Notes: generated from the sequence alone by a model not told the origin. Counted from the first letter of the stretch, positions 46,437-58,595 are shown. The stretch: DNA of 64,000 nucleotides from Dicyema japonicum (GCA_011109175.1 RDEW01000004.1:2098444-2162443), one strand, 5' to 3'. Program-made: numbers and translations.

Positions 46437-46556
46437 TCTGATAATCAACACACTAATAACCTTGTAACGTGCACGTTTATTATTTTACTAATAATTAAGC
46501 AACCTCTCATTAATTTAAATATTAATTTTATTTCATATGATTATTTTATTTGTTGT

Positions 46557-47100
46557 TTGTTTACTTCTTTTTTTGATTATGTGAGAAATGTATTGAAAAT
46601 CATTAAAACGACCTATTCTAACGGACCGGATAAAATCCCAATGATCCTCCTAAAGAATTTCGGGGATTTTGGGATCGCTGCATTAACAAGGATATTCAAC
46701 CACTCTATTAGCAAAAAATCTATTCTAGCCTTATGGAAGGTGCCCACGCCCAATTTGGAAACCAGGAAAATTGAAGAAGGATCCGGCTTTGTACAGACCG
46801 GTCGCGTTATTGTGTTCGGTGTCGAAAATTTTTGAAAGTCTAGTTCTTGCAAAAATCAAAGATTTTTTTCCGGATTTGTCATTTGAAGAGGTCTACTTCG
46901 ACCAATTTATCAGCATCAATATCTATTTCCCAGTTTCTTCCAAATGGTGTTCCCAAGGATCCCCTTTGTCGTTCAAATTGTTTATATTATGGCCTAAGTC
47001 TTTGAAACCTCTCTCAAGTCTCCAAATGTTCTCTACATTTCATTTTTCGTTTAACGTACTTAAGATCAGCATCAAGTATCCCAAGATGTGTGACCCGTAA
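46557..47100 (+). pseudogene. RT fragment
   Basis: TTYSNGPDKIPMILLKNFGD (SPGPDGI block), FNHSISKKSILALWKV, ALYRPVALLCSVSKIFESLV and GSPLSFKLF are RT motifs of a Jockey-like element, in more than one frame. Confidence 0.65.
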
Positions 47101-47219
47101 GCGTCAACATAAATGTGACAGTCTCAACATGTACGTTTTGATATCAGCTGGGGTATCCATCTCCAATTTCTAAAGAGCATCCATCTCAAATCAGTGATCT
47201 CGAGACTCAAAGGACCAGT

Positions 47220-47883
47220 TAAGCAAACCTTTGTTTAGCTCAAATGTAGGAAGGATTTTTCTTCGAACCAAGTCCTCACTGTCTCCAAATTAGGACCAAA
47301 GCTTATTGGCTTTTTTCCATGGTTCGTCTGATCTTTTTCCATCCTTCTGATATTTACTACTTCCATTTTGTAAACATTCAAAGTTAGGTACTCAAGTTTA
47401 TTAGGAACTACTTCCAATAGGCGAATAAGGACTTATCGATCTCTCGATATGAAGTCGGCGTCGTCAGCATAAATGGATTCTTCTATGTCACCATAAAATT
47501 TTCAAGAGATCACGTGCGCCGTCGTCAAGTATTTGGCAAACATCAAAGGAGAGAGTGAGTCTCCTTGAGGAATACCCTCATACGAATTCTCTTGAAATAA
47601 TTTTGCCATTTCGAACTCTTATCTTCATGTTGGATAAAAGAACTCTTATCATTTTCAGAGTCAGAGTTCATAAATCCTTCCACTGACTTCAGAGTAGACC
47701 TCGAAAGCCGATAAGTCTATCGCAGTTGCGTTTGGATATCTTTGATTTACAAAGCCACTTGTGGTTCCAAACTATATCCTTCGTTGATCTCCCAGTCCTG
47801 AATCCACCATGACTTGGTGCAAGATATTCGTCCACTTGACGCGATTCAATGTAACCAACGCCAAGACTATAATGAAAAACCAT
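47220..47883 (-). pseudogene. RT fragment with YADD box
   Basis: HGGFRTGRSTKDIVWNHKWL at ~47800 and SIYADDADFISRDR at ~47470 on the minus strand: RT fingers/palm motifs, frameshifted. Confidence 0.6.
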
Positions 47884-48483
47884 GTTTCTTCTTCAACTTA
47901 TTAACTCCTTGCATCAAACAAGATTTATCTAATTTTCCAGGGGATTTTATGCACCCCTCATAATTAGGTGGTAATTTGGATTTTAAATCAAGTCTATAAG
48001 CCAACTTAAAGCATATTCCTCGATCTATCGAAAAGCTCCTGATAATACTTCTCTGATCAGTTTCAAACCATCTTTGGAAGCCATAAATCAAGAATGGTTC
48101 TATACAAGCAGCATAAACATAGAGAAAAGTTTCCGGACTCAAGTGAAACCGTAGAAGCAATTCAAAATCCCAGTAGCTTTTTTCTTCTGTTCTTGATGTT
48201 AAAGAACCCTTTGATTCACAGATACCCCAAGATATTGTAAGCGATCCGTAGATTCGATCGCTCCAGTATTAAGTAAATATTAGACTTTTTCCTGTTGTTG
48301 ATCCCCAGGAAACAGTACATTTTTCGGGAGATAAAGATAAACCTTAATCTCAGCACCAACTTTCAATTTTTTTTGAATATAAAAAACTCTTTTCCAAGAA
48401 ATAAGTTTATTCATACTCAAGTCTAACAGAAACATATTATCTTTATAAATTATCATTTTTGCATTTGAGAGTTGAAATATCAC
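47884..48483 (-). pseudogene. Family D ORF2 C-terminal fragment
   Basis: SMNKLISWKRV and LLRFHLSPETFLYVYAACIE then FLIYGFQRWFETDQ and LAYRLDLKSKL correspond to the C-terminal RT region of the element at 62.3-62.9 kb. Many stops. Confidence 0.7.
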
Positions 48484-48489
48484 CCATCA

Positions 48490-49255
48490 CACAATTGAAG
48501 TTGACTAAAGAAAGACCCCTTCAGAACCCCACTTTTAACAAAAATTTTTTCGATAGTTGACTTCTTAACTTTGCCAATTCTGAAATCTGCCATTTTTATC
48601 GTAGTTTTCTATTTTTCAATGATTTTTCCAAATTCTGAAATTTGCCACAATTTTTGATAATTATTTCTTGTAGAAATGGTCAAGCTCTTCATGATTCTCG
48701 TGCGAGTTTACTGTTATTTTTTGATAGGTCGGAAGGGTAGGTCTTCTTTAGAATGTTGATAATTCTTGTATAATAAAAAGCATAATTGACAGGTGTCGCA
48801 GGATCTAAGTTTGAAACATGTCTTGAGAGTTTCAAAAGATCTGAGTCCCTTCCAATAGATTTTCTTATACAATAAATACAATCTTAGGCCATCGATCACC
48901 CGTAATTGCTTTAGATGGAAAAGTTCATTGATAGATAGTCCCAATGTGTTGTAAAATTGGGATTATAGACTTGTTCCTTTTAATTTTTTGTTAGTTGAAG
49001 GTGGCTGTAGATAATATTTTCAAGTCTCCTTCACCTCCAATTTTCTTGTATTCCTCCAGGTCCCGTCTCATTGGGTCATATTTATTTGTAGTTTCAGTTT
49101 TTATAAAATAGATATAAAAGATTGACTCAACGCTTTTTAGGTTTGATTGAAAGTATGACTTTGTTCATAAACATGTTTCTAAAAAGTTAGTAGTTGGTCG
49201 AATTTTTTCAAAAATAATGCTAATCTGACACACAATATCTTATGATTTCCCTGCG
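48490..49255. other. Unassigned DNA
   Basis: Nothing supported; a 76-codon minus frame (48944-48714) is not recognisable. Confidence 0.3.
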
Positions 49256-49259
49256 ACGC

Positions 49260-49390
49260 TGGAATTCTCGAGTGTCTAGGGAATTTGATTTATACACGAT
49301 CTAGAGATCCCCGTGTGCGCTGCTGGTTATTTGAGCGAATCTCGCTATCCTGAGAGGGAATAGCCACGCAGGGCGGCCGTTGTCTGACAA
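49260..49390 (+). repeat. Interspersed repeat shared with 1.4 kb
   Basis: GGAATTCTCGAGTGTCTAGG, GAGCGAATCTCGC and GGGAATAGCCACGCAGG align in order with 1407-1530. Probably the 3' region of the same retrotransposon family. Confidence 0.45.
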
Positions 49391-49617
49391 TTTGCTCACC
49401 TTTTCCGTAGTAAAGTGTTCATATCTTATAAACGAAAAAATTTTCCTCAACCAAGGCATAATTAGGGAGACTTATCGAAAACCTTGTCAATTCAAACATA
49501 AGATATAACACCCTGTATAAACTTTCCGGATTATAAATGAGAGAAAAAGTGATACAAACTGTTAATTACCATAAGCGAGAAAAGCCCACAATTAAAAGTA
49601 AATGAATATTAATATAA

Positions 49618-51747
49618 TTATAAAACATCACCCATAAAATGATCAAGTGACAATGTAGTATAGTTACCAACACAATCTGTAAAAGTATTAATATCAATCT
49701 TTATTTGAAGTCTCATCTTATCCTCATCACTCAATGACCCATTCACTATATAATCACATAATAATCAACCTTGTAATACACTACCCCTCAGTCTTCTCAA
49801 CGACATATCCGTACTAATTATAGATTCCATCACATCCCTCACTTCCTTAACAAATATTTCCACTGTTCTCTTTAATCTATCCCTCAACACTTCCTCCGCT
49901 TCATCACTGTACTCTTCTCTTAATACTTCCTTAACCATGCAAACTGCCCTATCCATATATTCCAATGCATGTGAAGGAGTCTAATAGTAAGCCAACAGCC
50001 AACTGGCCTGTTTGTGTATCTATACAACCTCGGGACCTCCCTCAACCCCGTCAATTCCACGTCAACCTCCCCCAGTCTCAAATCAAACATTCTCTTGTAA
50101 AGCTCTACCTCAGTCTCCCCCAGTCTCCCATACAATGTAGACAAACAGACTATGAGTCAGTAATACTGAACCTTGACTCTCCATTCCACATTCAGCGACA
50201 AGAGGGTTTATTGTGTCACGTGTAAACTTCATAATCCTCATTCTAAAGAGAGCCACATCCTTAGCCCAAAACAGTAGATCCTACAATTTAACAACTTTTT
50301 ACATTATTTTCTCCAAACTTTAACAATCCTTGCAAGTGGGATATGAATTTTGCAGACACGTGCCATGAAAGTTTGTAGAATCTGTGAATCAGAGTCATCA
50401 GAAAGACAGAATCACTCCAACATGTGCAGAAGGCATTCCATACAACATAAGTGAGTTCAAAGTGGAATTCATCACCACGTGGAATTGGAGAATTAATGGA
50501 TTCTTCAACAGTGGAGGCTATTTCGTGAAATCAGTCAATAATATATAATGTTACCGAATTTGGAAGTAGACAGCCAGATTCCACAAATTATGGAAATCCA
50601 CGAAGGCCTTAGTACCCCTAAAAACCTCCAACTCGTTGTGGGGGACAAAATTGGCTTGAAATTGGCAAATAAAGTCCATAGCTCTCAGATAATTCTCACA
50701 TATGACAATCTCTCATACTTTTTGAAATAATCTGGGATTTCCCGCTGAAAAGGATTGTTTGAATGATGAGAAGAATTCAAGGAAGGCTGGAAAGAGAGAA
50801 TTTGAGGCCAGATTTAACCCTAAAATAGGATCTCCTCTACAAATAAGTAAATACTGTACATTTCCTGACTCTGTTTTATAGACTTGTTAAAGGGGAGTAT
50901 AATTTCAGCCAATATTTGTAAAGTCAGAGGGAACAACTCAGATAAATCAACTCCAAATGATCCCAATTCCTGAGAATAACAAAACTAGTGACATTTGACA
51001 GTCTTTCGACAGTCCAAATGTGGAGTTGGTCTTCCACAAGGGATTGGTATTTAATGAGACAGGCCAGTCTAAGCATAGTAGTCAAATCAGAGTCCCTTCC
51101 AATAGCTGATGATAAAAGAGACTGGAAGTTCTCATGCAAATGTAATCTGTGTAAACAAACCTCCTAAATCTAGTAAATACTACAAACCTGCTTAAATTTA
51201 CTACAGATTTCTGAATCAGACCAAAGATGCTCGAAGTTTCCAAGCCTCTCCACACTGATGGCGCATAATTGCACAAGAGACAGACGATCTCTTTAAAGTA
51301 AACCGAAAAAAATACTTAAATTGGTGAGTTTCTTGTAATTTGCAAAAATATCCATCCAATCGTTTGATATCCTGATAGAAAATTCTACATTGATTGACGA
51401 ATCTCTGATATTAGTGATACTCATACAGAAATGTTGTTAATTGTACGTTCTTGACGTTTAAAAAGGTAATATTTCTCCAGAATGCCCAGTAATGTAGAGT
51501 ACTGCTGTTTGGTGGATAAATAAATTGAGTAGAACAGATCATTAAGGGCTTTTATCTGTTGCTGTAAGTTTGATAGATCATGTCTGAAGGAAAGGAGAGG
51601 TGAATGAGAGGCAGTTATGAGACGAAACATTTTAGATTTTGCAGAAGAAAGATCATATTCTAGTTTGCGAATTAAATTATAGTCAATAGATTGGGAGAAT
51701 AAGAATTCAATAACATCACTACTATCATTATTAGACGGTGTATACAT
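49618..51747 (-). CDS. COG2: Conserved oligomeric Golgi complex subunit 2
   Basis: COG2 is a subunit of the COG tether for retrograde intra-Golgi vesicles. Start ATG at 51747; the N-terminal coiled-coil region (LEYDLSSAKSKMFRLITAS, LSNLQQQIKALNDLFYSIYL) aligns with the COG2 N-domain. Introns of 22, 25, 24 and 23 nt join KRLDGYFCKLQETHQF, DRLSLVQLCAISVERLGNFE, LHRLHLHENFQSLLSSAIG and LGSFGVDLSELFPLTLQIL. Toward the end come FWAKDVALFRMRIMKFTRDT, the family signature VPRLYRYTNRPTPSHALEYM (across a 23-nt intron), MSLRRLRGSV, and across a 24-nt intron GSLSDEDKMRLQIKIDINTF, matching the SDDDKIRLQLALDV end of animal COG2. Stop at 49618. The middle (about 50300-50900) was not modelled. The gene looks intact. 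Confidence 0.88.
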
Positions 51748-51949
51748 ATTTAATTATAATTTATTTTATTTAAAAAATATTAACATATTATTTAGAAAAC
51801 ACACTTTATTATAGAAAAATAACTATCTATAATAATTACTTTTTTTTCTCGCGAGTTTTCTTTAACAAATATTCTTTCACATGTAAACACCATAATCCAG
51901 TGTTCACTCTGGACGGAAGATACAAATGGAATCGGTAACCCTTCTCCAA

Positions 51950-52200
51950 AACACACTTGTCATATCTGTTGCGTGGAGATTCACGTTATAGGAGACTGCG
52001 CTCCACAAACTCCAATAGATATACCGGAAAAGCATACATATGATGAGCCCTCATATTGGATCAGCAGTTAATCCCCTAATAACCGAAGAAACAACTGGAA
52101 CACGAAAATCGGTCATTGTCCATTGAGAGAACCCTGTCTTGGAATGCATGCAAGAGGGAGAAATATATTTGGAGAGTTACTTGTAAAATTTCTAATTTAT
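51950..52200 (+). pseudogene. CR1-like (family F) fragment
   Basis: SVAWRFTL, IYRKSIHMMSPHIGSAVNPL match the C-terminal RT region at 55.1 kb (SVAWRFGL, IYRKTISMLCPRNGSTVDPL), with stops. Confidence 0.6.
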
Positions 52201-53225
52201 TCGATGATTGTGAATCAGCATTTGCACATTCCGCAAGGCATAAACTGCATGGAAAGGACTAAGAAGTAACGAATTTATAATCAGATAGATTACGTACTCT
52301 ACCAAAGATCTTCGAAAGCACTGTTAACCGATTCTCGAAGTTATAGGGCCATAGTGATCATAAGCTCTTGGTTGCACACTTTAGGATGAAAAGGGATTAG
52401 ATGGTGGTATAAGGAGTAATCAATTGCTGATCGTTTTGCAGTGGAGAAACGATGCCTGTTTCACAAAACTCGTGAGAATTATGGTTTGAAGATTAAGAAG
52501 GAGGTTGCTCACATTGATGTGGAACACCCACCTGAAATAATCTAGAATGCTAGTGTCGAGGCTGTTTGAAACAATTGGAAGGAAAAGGCAAGAAAGATCA
52601 AGAGTGTTTTAGATCCAAAAATTTATTATTATCAAAGAAGCTGAAAAAATTGTGGTTGGAAATGGACTCGTTATATACTTTTAACAACTTATAAAGAGGA
52701 ATCGGATTGTGAGATAAAAAATAAAAAAGGGAAATGTCAGGAAATTGAAGAATGTGTCCAAGAAATTGAAAATTTTGGATTCGGGACTCAAATCTTCCGT
52801 TCTATGCGCCTATTACAAAGGGGTATCTAACATACAAAGATTTATGTTCATGACAATCAAGGGATGTAGTCGGCAAATAAGAAAAAAACTGAGATTCTTG
52901 CTCTTCATTTCTGTAAACAGTTGAATTAGAAATGGAAGCTCTCCTCTTGGTCCGTTCGAGAAATCACCAAGGAAATTAAATCTACCAATTATTATTGACG
53001 AGACTCACTTGGCCATCAATAAACTGAATAACAACAGGGTTGCTTGATAATATACACGGAGAGTGATTGTTCCCCTGGAACTGGTTGTTCTTATGACAAA
53101 AATAACTCCATATTTGAAATATATTCTCTTTTGAAGCTTGGAGATTGAATTTTAGTCCCTTTGCGCAAACTAGAAGAGCAAATGACCACATCGAAATCTT
53201 AGTTAGTTGTTAAAGCACATTCACG
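52201..53225. other. Unassigned, probably transposon debris
   Basis: A plus frame at ~52440-52560 (IADRFAVEKRCLFHKTRENY) and a minus frame at 53191-52982 have coding flavour but no recognised family. Confidence 0.3.
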
Positions 53226-53480
53226 TTACCAGTAAACACTGTTTATGGTTTCGCTTGTACCATGTTTTTCGATTATCCTTTTCGTTAGTCTTCTCCATCC
53301 TTTTCGCTGTTGTGCACGTTTCCTGATTTCGTCCCCGATCACTGGTAATCCTCCACAAGTGTCCTTGGAAGACAACTTATTGGAAGTCCCTGAATGCAGA
53401 AGATGCAATATGGCCGAAAAATTCTTCCATGGCGGTATTGCATGTGTCTGTTCACCCATCCGTAGAATATGTCCAAAAAG
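53226..53480 (-). pseudogene. RTE-like element 3'-terminal fragment
   Basis: FFGHIASSAFRDF-like start, then CGGLPVIGDEIRKRAQQRKG and WRRLTKRIIEKHG: C-terminal region of RTE-type RT, frameshifted. Confidence 0.5.
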
Positions 53481-54350
53481 TGGCCAGGGGCTTCAAGTAC
53501 GTTCAGGCTTGTTGGTCGACAATCAGTCGGTCTGTCAGTCTGTATATTTTTTACAATATTTTAGGCCGAAAAAAATAAGAAATATATGATTGTCTTCAAC
53601 CGAATATCTCTTAAAGTCAAGAAATTTTTGTCCCCAGGACAGAGCGGATTAAGAAGGAGACATTCTACTACAGATGCTGTCTGGTTCTTTTTTGTTGAAT
53701 AACTGGAGGCAGCTCTGAGATCTCTCAGGAAAGGATGGGAAGGACATATGTCCGACGACATTAATTTTGTGAAAATAGTTATGAACGGTTTTCGGCCACA
53801 ATCCCCAATGCATTGAAAGACTAATTTTTGAACGTCAGCCATAACAATTACAAGAAATCTATAGTATGGTGAAGAAGGTTGAATAAAAAAGGAAAATTAG
53901 GATCCTTATTTGGAGACAGTGAGGACATGCGGCATAAGAGATTACATCGTATAAACAAATCAGTCCCATTGAGCACTTAAATCATTGAATCGAGGTGGAG
54001 ACTATTTGGCCACGACAGAGATGCCAATCCAAATATAGTAATGGAACAATACTTCATCATTGAGAACAGACCCCCCGAAAATAAGAAATCTTTCCTTTTG
54101 TGAAGATTAATCCAAGATTCCAAAACTAATCGAAGGAGAAAGCTTAGAATGGACACAGGAATCACTTAATTTAGACAATTACTATTATCCACGTGTGGTT
54201 CTGGATTTTATAACTGTCACTGACTTTTCATATTTTGGTGGTTAATACTGTTTTTCGTGCTGAGAATATCTGCGCTTTCAATTTCCACAGCGTTACATAC
54301 TTGGTTTAAGGATTCCTTTCTAATTTTTGCTTTCTAAAAGGGGTCCTGTG
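53481..54350. other. Unassigned DNA
   Basis: A 93-codon minus frame (53842-53561; DVQKLVFQCIGDCGRKPFIT) is open but not recognised. Confidence 0.3.
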
Positions 54351-54354
54351 ATCC

Positions 54355-54445
54355 ACCTAACTCGGAAGACGTCCAACTCTTAGTCGGCATCCAAAAAAGG
54401 AACCACTTCTTCTTTACTCCAGTGGAGGGGTTCCCACAATGTCTG
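54355..54445 (+). repeat. Second SINE-like family, internal block only
   Basis: CACCTAACTCGGAAGAC, GGCATCCAAAAAAGGA and CAGTGGAGGGGTTCCCACAA align with the same block at 9.35, 10.1 and 17.4 kb. The tail block is absent here. Confidence 0.45.
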
Positions 54446-54773
54446 GAAAGGATGCATCTAACTACAACAATGGGAACTAACCTTTATTCACCTACGATAA
54501 ACTCAGCAGAATTGGCGTACATTCTTACTAGCATTTTCTCCAAATCTTCTTGTCTAATAAATGAGATTATGACCATAGTCGAAATTGGTATAGTAACCTC
54601 TTCATTGTCACTCAATGCTATATTCGTTATTCTGATGTCACAACTTACTAAAATCTTCACATTTATAAGTATCACGTACTTTCTTAAATAGAAATTATTT
54701 GTCAGTCTGTGTGCTAAGGCATTGCTTCCCGATTGGGGGTGTGAGAAATAATTTTAAAAATTATGATTTTTTT

Positions 54774-55515
54774 ATTTATTTTAATAACCCCGGAAACACC
54801 GAGAAAGAAAGACAAAAGAGTCAAACAGTTAGGTGATCCCAGTCCTCGCAATCACTTGTGCCATTCGACGTCTGTGATCTTCCATCGTCCCCACTACTTT
54901 CCGGAAGAGCCTTCTCTCGGTCTTGCAGAGGAATCCGATCGGGGAGGGGAATTTCTTATCCAATCGGTTTTCTCTTGCCATGGAAAGGATCAGGCGAAGT
55001 GGATTTCCATCTTCCTCACAGACGCGAAGAAATCCGGAGCCACGACTACGGATCTTAGCTTCCATGAGTAGTGGGTCGACTGTTGATCCATTACGTGGGC
55101 AAAGCATACTGATTGTTTTCCGGTATATCGAGTTGATTCTTTGGACCATAGACTCCGATAGCCCGAATCTCCATGCAACGGAGGCATACTCAATGGCAGG
55201 CGCGATTGTTTGTTGGTAGAGGGTAGAAACGGAAAAGTCCATGTTCCTCGTGGTCCTCCGAACAAGGGCGCGTATAACGTTAACTTTCTGGAGGCCCCTG
55301 GTAATCATGTCTGTTGCGTGGGAGTTGAAATTGAGAAGGCTGTCGTACTTGACTCCAAGGACAGTGGGGGACCTTGTCACTGGAATCCGAGTGGGACCAA
55401 TGAAAAGACTCGGTTCATCCTTGGAACGACGGTCCGACGTGAATGTGGAACAGATAGACTTGGATGCAGAAATCGTTAGTCGATTGCCAACAATCCAATC
55501 GTGGAGAGTGTTCAA
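54774..55515 (-). pseudogene. CR1-like (family F) 5'-truncated copy, open frame
   Basis: A 228-codon uninterrupted frame for the RT C-terminal half: LHDWIVGNRLTISASKSICS, FTSDRRSKDEPSLFIGPTRI, VLGVKYDSLLNFNSHATDMI, TIAPAIEYASVAWRFGLSES, to RMAQVIARTGIT, then GGGATCACCTAACTG and the shared tail ending in ATTAAAATAAATAAA at 54774. The best preserved family F copy in the window, probably recent. Confidence 0.85.
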
Positions 55516-55639
55516 TTTTGTCTGAGTTTTAAGGGATGCGACTTGCGTCGAGTGGTTCCGATTACTTATACAAATGATCTTCGAATAAAATATATAACAA
55601 GAGAATTTGAATACATTTATATTTTTTAATAATTTATTA

Positions 55640-56425
55640 TTTAATGTTAGAAATAAACGTTCAGGAAATGATATTGAATGTTTAAGGCTAAAAAGTCACG
55701 ATAGGATATCCAAGGAACGTTTCCGAAGCTTAGATTTACCTGCATTTACAAACCGTTACTTTTGGTGTCATCCAAAATAACATATGAAGTTGAGAAATCA
55801 AAGAGGCCACATAATATTACAGAGAATCTTATTAATCCGTGTCCATTGGAAATGGTGAAATAGTCCTGGGTCCAACGTCTGTCGAAAACTGCAGCAGATT
55901 TCTTTGTCAAATAATTGTATCCGGGACCGAATTAACTGTATCAGTGATGATATTCTTAAACAAGTTGTTTCGGACATTAAGAATTCTCGCATCAAGATTT
56001 CAATCCTGTTGGATGAATCATCGATGTTGATAATTGCAGTTAACTAATTGGCTATGTTCGTTATGTACAATAAAATTGAGACTTTTTTTGATGAACATGA
56101 TATTCCATAGGAAATTATTGGGTCAATTTGCTTGGAGGGTGCTCCAGTTATGCTGGGAAACAGGTCTTGGGTTTGCAGCCCATTTGAGAAAACATGTTCC
56201 AAATGTAACAGTTACTCCTACATCAGTCATCGGCATGCGCTCATATCAAAGTCTTTGTCGATTAAGTTAAAAGATGTCTTTAATTCGTCTGTCAAAATCG
56301 TGGATTTCATTCAAAGAAGGGCTTTGAATCATATATTGTTCATAGCATTATGTATTGATGCAGACGTCACTGTTTTCTTGTATCATACCGATGTTAGATG
56401 GCCGTCAAAGGTTGTGTTTTGACAA
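55640..56425 (+). pseudogene. hAT/ZBED-like transposase relic
   Basis: SLSNNCIRDRIN, KISILLDESSM (first catalytic Asp region), EGAPVMLGNRSWVCSPFEKT (the DGAPAMLG-RSG block), HRHALISKSLSIKLKDVFNS, IQRRALNHILF and FLYHTDVRWPSK match ZBED5/SCAND3-type hAT transposases in order. DGAP has become EGAP, and stops and frameshifts are present. Confidence 0.8.
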
Positions 56426-56429
56426 AATT

Positions 56430-56830
56430 TTTTATTCTCAGACTTGAAATCGAACAATGCTGTAAGACTCAAATTCTTTGGAGGTTTTTTTGGTCGGTTC
56501 GCAAGTAAGGTTTCCTGTGGTTTTCCATTGTTCCCACTGTAGTATGAAAGAGCTTTGCAGAAGAATCCGATTGGAGAAGGGAACTTTTTAACCAATCAGT
56601 TTTTTTTCTTTGGAAGTGGACAGCCGAAGTGGGTTCCATCTTCCTTACAGACGCGAAGAAAACCGGATCCGCGACTACGGTCGTAGTTTCTGTGGGAGTA
56701 CCAGTTGATCCAGTATGAAGGCACAATATATGAATAGTTCTTGAGTCTTTGGAGTGTAATTCCCGATAACGCGAATCTCCACGCAGAGGCATACTTTAAG
56801 GCCGGTCTAAGAATAGTTCGTGGTTAGGTT
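56430..56830 (-). pseudogene. CR1-like (family F) fragment
   Basis: PLRGDSRYRELHSKDSRTIH, FFASVRKMEPTSAVHFQRK in one frame and KKFPSPIGFFCKALSYYSG in another correspond to the C-terminal end of the 54.8-kb copy. Frameshifted. Confidence 0.65.
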
Positions 56831-56839
56831 ACTTCTTCG

Positions 56840-57165
56840 GTTTATGGGCCCGCATATTAATATCCAGGTGTGTCGAGAATATCTTGAACTGACGCCCAGT
56901 AATGTTTCATAAGTAGGTTAAGGTGTATATGACAAATGTGTTTTGGAGAAGGCTTTCCAGTTTATCTTCCAACTACGATTAAATCCGTTTTAATTCTTTC
57001 CAGAATTTACAAGATTGACTTTTCCTGTTGTGGCGATTGATCAGATGTCGCCATCTCTGATCCTGGTGATCTCTTATACTCAGGCTGACATTTTTTTGAG
57101 TTATTATTTATTTATTGTGACCGGTTGAATACGAGCCCAGGTTAAAGGCGTTATACGTGGCTGAT
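56840..57165. other. Unassigned DNA
   Basis: Nothing identified. Confidence 0.3.
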
Positions 57166-57171
57166 GATATA

Positions 57172-57325
57172 TGCGGATGACATCTTAATCCTAGATTCAT
57201 CTCTGAAAGCCTACATCTCTGAGCGACGAATCGGGGCTTTTGTCGACAGAGTTCAGGTTTGGTGCGATAGGAGAGGGATGAAACTATCCACAGAAAAATC
57301 CAGTTACTTGCGAATATGCAGGCGT
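57172..57325 (+). pseudogene. RT YADD-box fragment
   Basis: YADDILILDSSLKAYISERR and VDRVQVWCDRRGMKLSTEKS match the palm and following helix of family D type RTs. No flanking RT sequence remains. Confidence 0.6.
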
Positions 57326-57476
57326 TAAAGCCGTTAGAAATCAATAATTTTTTTAATGAAAAATAAATCAATGAATTAATTCCTATCTTTATAATGATTA
57401 GTAATTTTAATAATTTAAATTTCTCACAAATTTTCATTTTTTAACGGCTAACATCTGATAGAATAGTAATAGATTT

Positions 57477-58595
57477 TTGCTCACGCTTTTTGTTTTTTGT
57501 TATGAAGGTTGTCTACTTTACTCTGCTGCAAAAGCAAGAAATAATAACCTATCTGAGATACCAAATTTAACCATCCAATTTGCTGAAGGAGAAACGAAAT
57601 TTCATAAGAACTGCGTCATTATTCAGACTAAAAGACTCATTGCCGGCTCAACTATTTTTTTTCAAAACAAGTGGAATTTTATTGCACGTGTTCGCTGTGG
57701 AAGAAGATGAACAGAAGAGGATATTTATTGAAAATGTTCACCTCAAAAATGGACATCCTGGTCGTGATAGACTTCTTTCTCTTCTAAAGAATCTAGTCTA
57801 TGTATCTTGCAGAGATGAAGTTATGGTTGTTCTCAGGTCTTGTTCACAATGTCTGGCAAGACGGCTCATGAACACTCGACCAACTATAACACCTATCAGA
57901 GCATATACAGTGAGAGAGAGGTACTAGTTAAATATTCTAATTTCAGGTATATTTAGATTTGGTTGATATACGACACTATTCAAATTTTAATGAAAATTTT
58001 TGATGGCTTTTGGTTGGGGATGGATTCCTTTTCCAAATTTTGCTGGACAAGACCTCTAAAGAGTAAATCGGCTACGGTGGTGTCAAGTGCAATAAAGAGC
58101 ATAATTTTAATCAAAGAATTTGGAATTTCAAATGGATAAACATAATTGAAGAAATTACAAGTTCCTATAATTCTTTACAGCATTCAACAACGTTGCACGC
58201 TCCTTTTAAATTTATGTTCGGAGCTTCTGCCAATGAAACCATAAATAATCATTACTCAGAAGAGGAAGTGAATGAAATATTCAACCAAATTGATTTATGG
58301 AATGAAGAAACACAAACTGAAGCAACTGAATATCTTGCATGGTTTTGGTCATCAAATGAAACTTTGAGAACAAAAGCAATTTTAAATTCAAACATTGCTG
58401 AAAGAAAAATGTTAACAAGAAGAAGGTGGAAGAATGATATTTCTATCTTTAACATCGGTGATCGCGTTGTTAGAAGGGTCTATCTTGATAATATAAAAAA
58501 CACGAAAAAGTGGCTTAAACGAACACATTGATACATTCATATATCATGTTAAAGGAATATCTGATACAGGAATGATTGATTTAGAAGGAGAAGAT
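57477..58595 (+). pseudogene. Ty3-type integrase relic (KRBA2-like)
   Basis: The zinc-binding HHCC region reads HLKNGHPGRDRLLSLLKN and SCSQCLARR (57740-57870). After a stop-containing 26-nt GT-AG interval the core starts YLDLVDIRHYSNFNENF and, in a shifted frame, WLGMDSFSKFCWTRPLKSKS. The second catalytic Asp block (SDNGREF) is missing; the sequence jumps to SYNSLQHSTTLHAPFKFMFG, the post-core segment, and a C-terminal domain with FNIGDRVVRRVYLDN. Integrases of this type occur in gypsy elements and in domesticated host genes. The 26-nt interval has the size and ends of host introns, which hints at a once-expressed gene. Confidence 0.65.
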
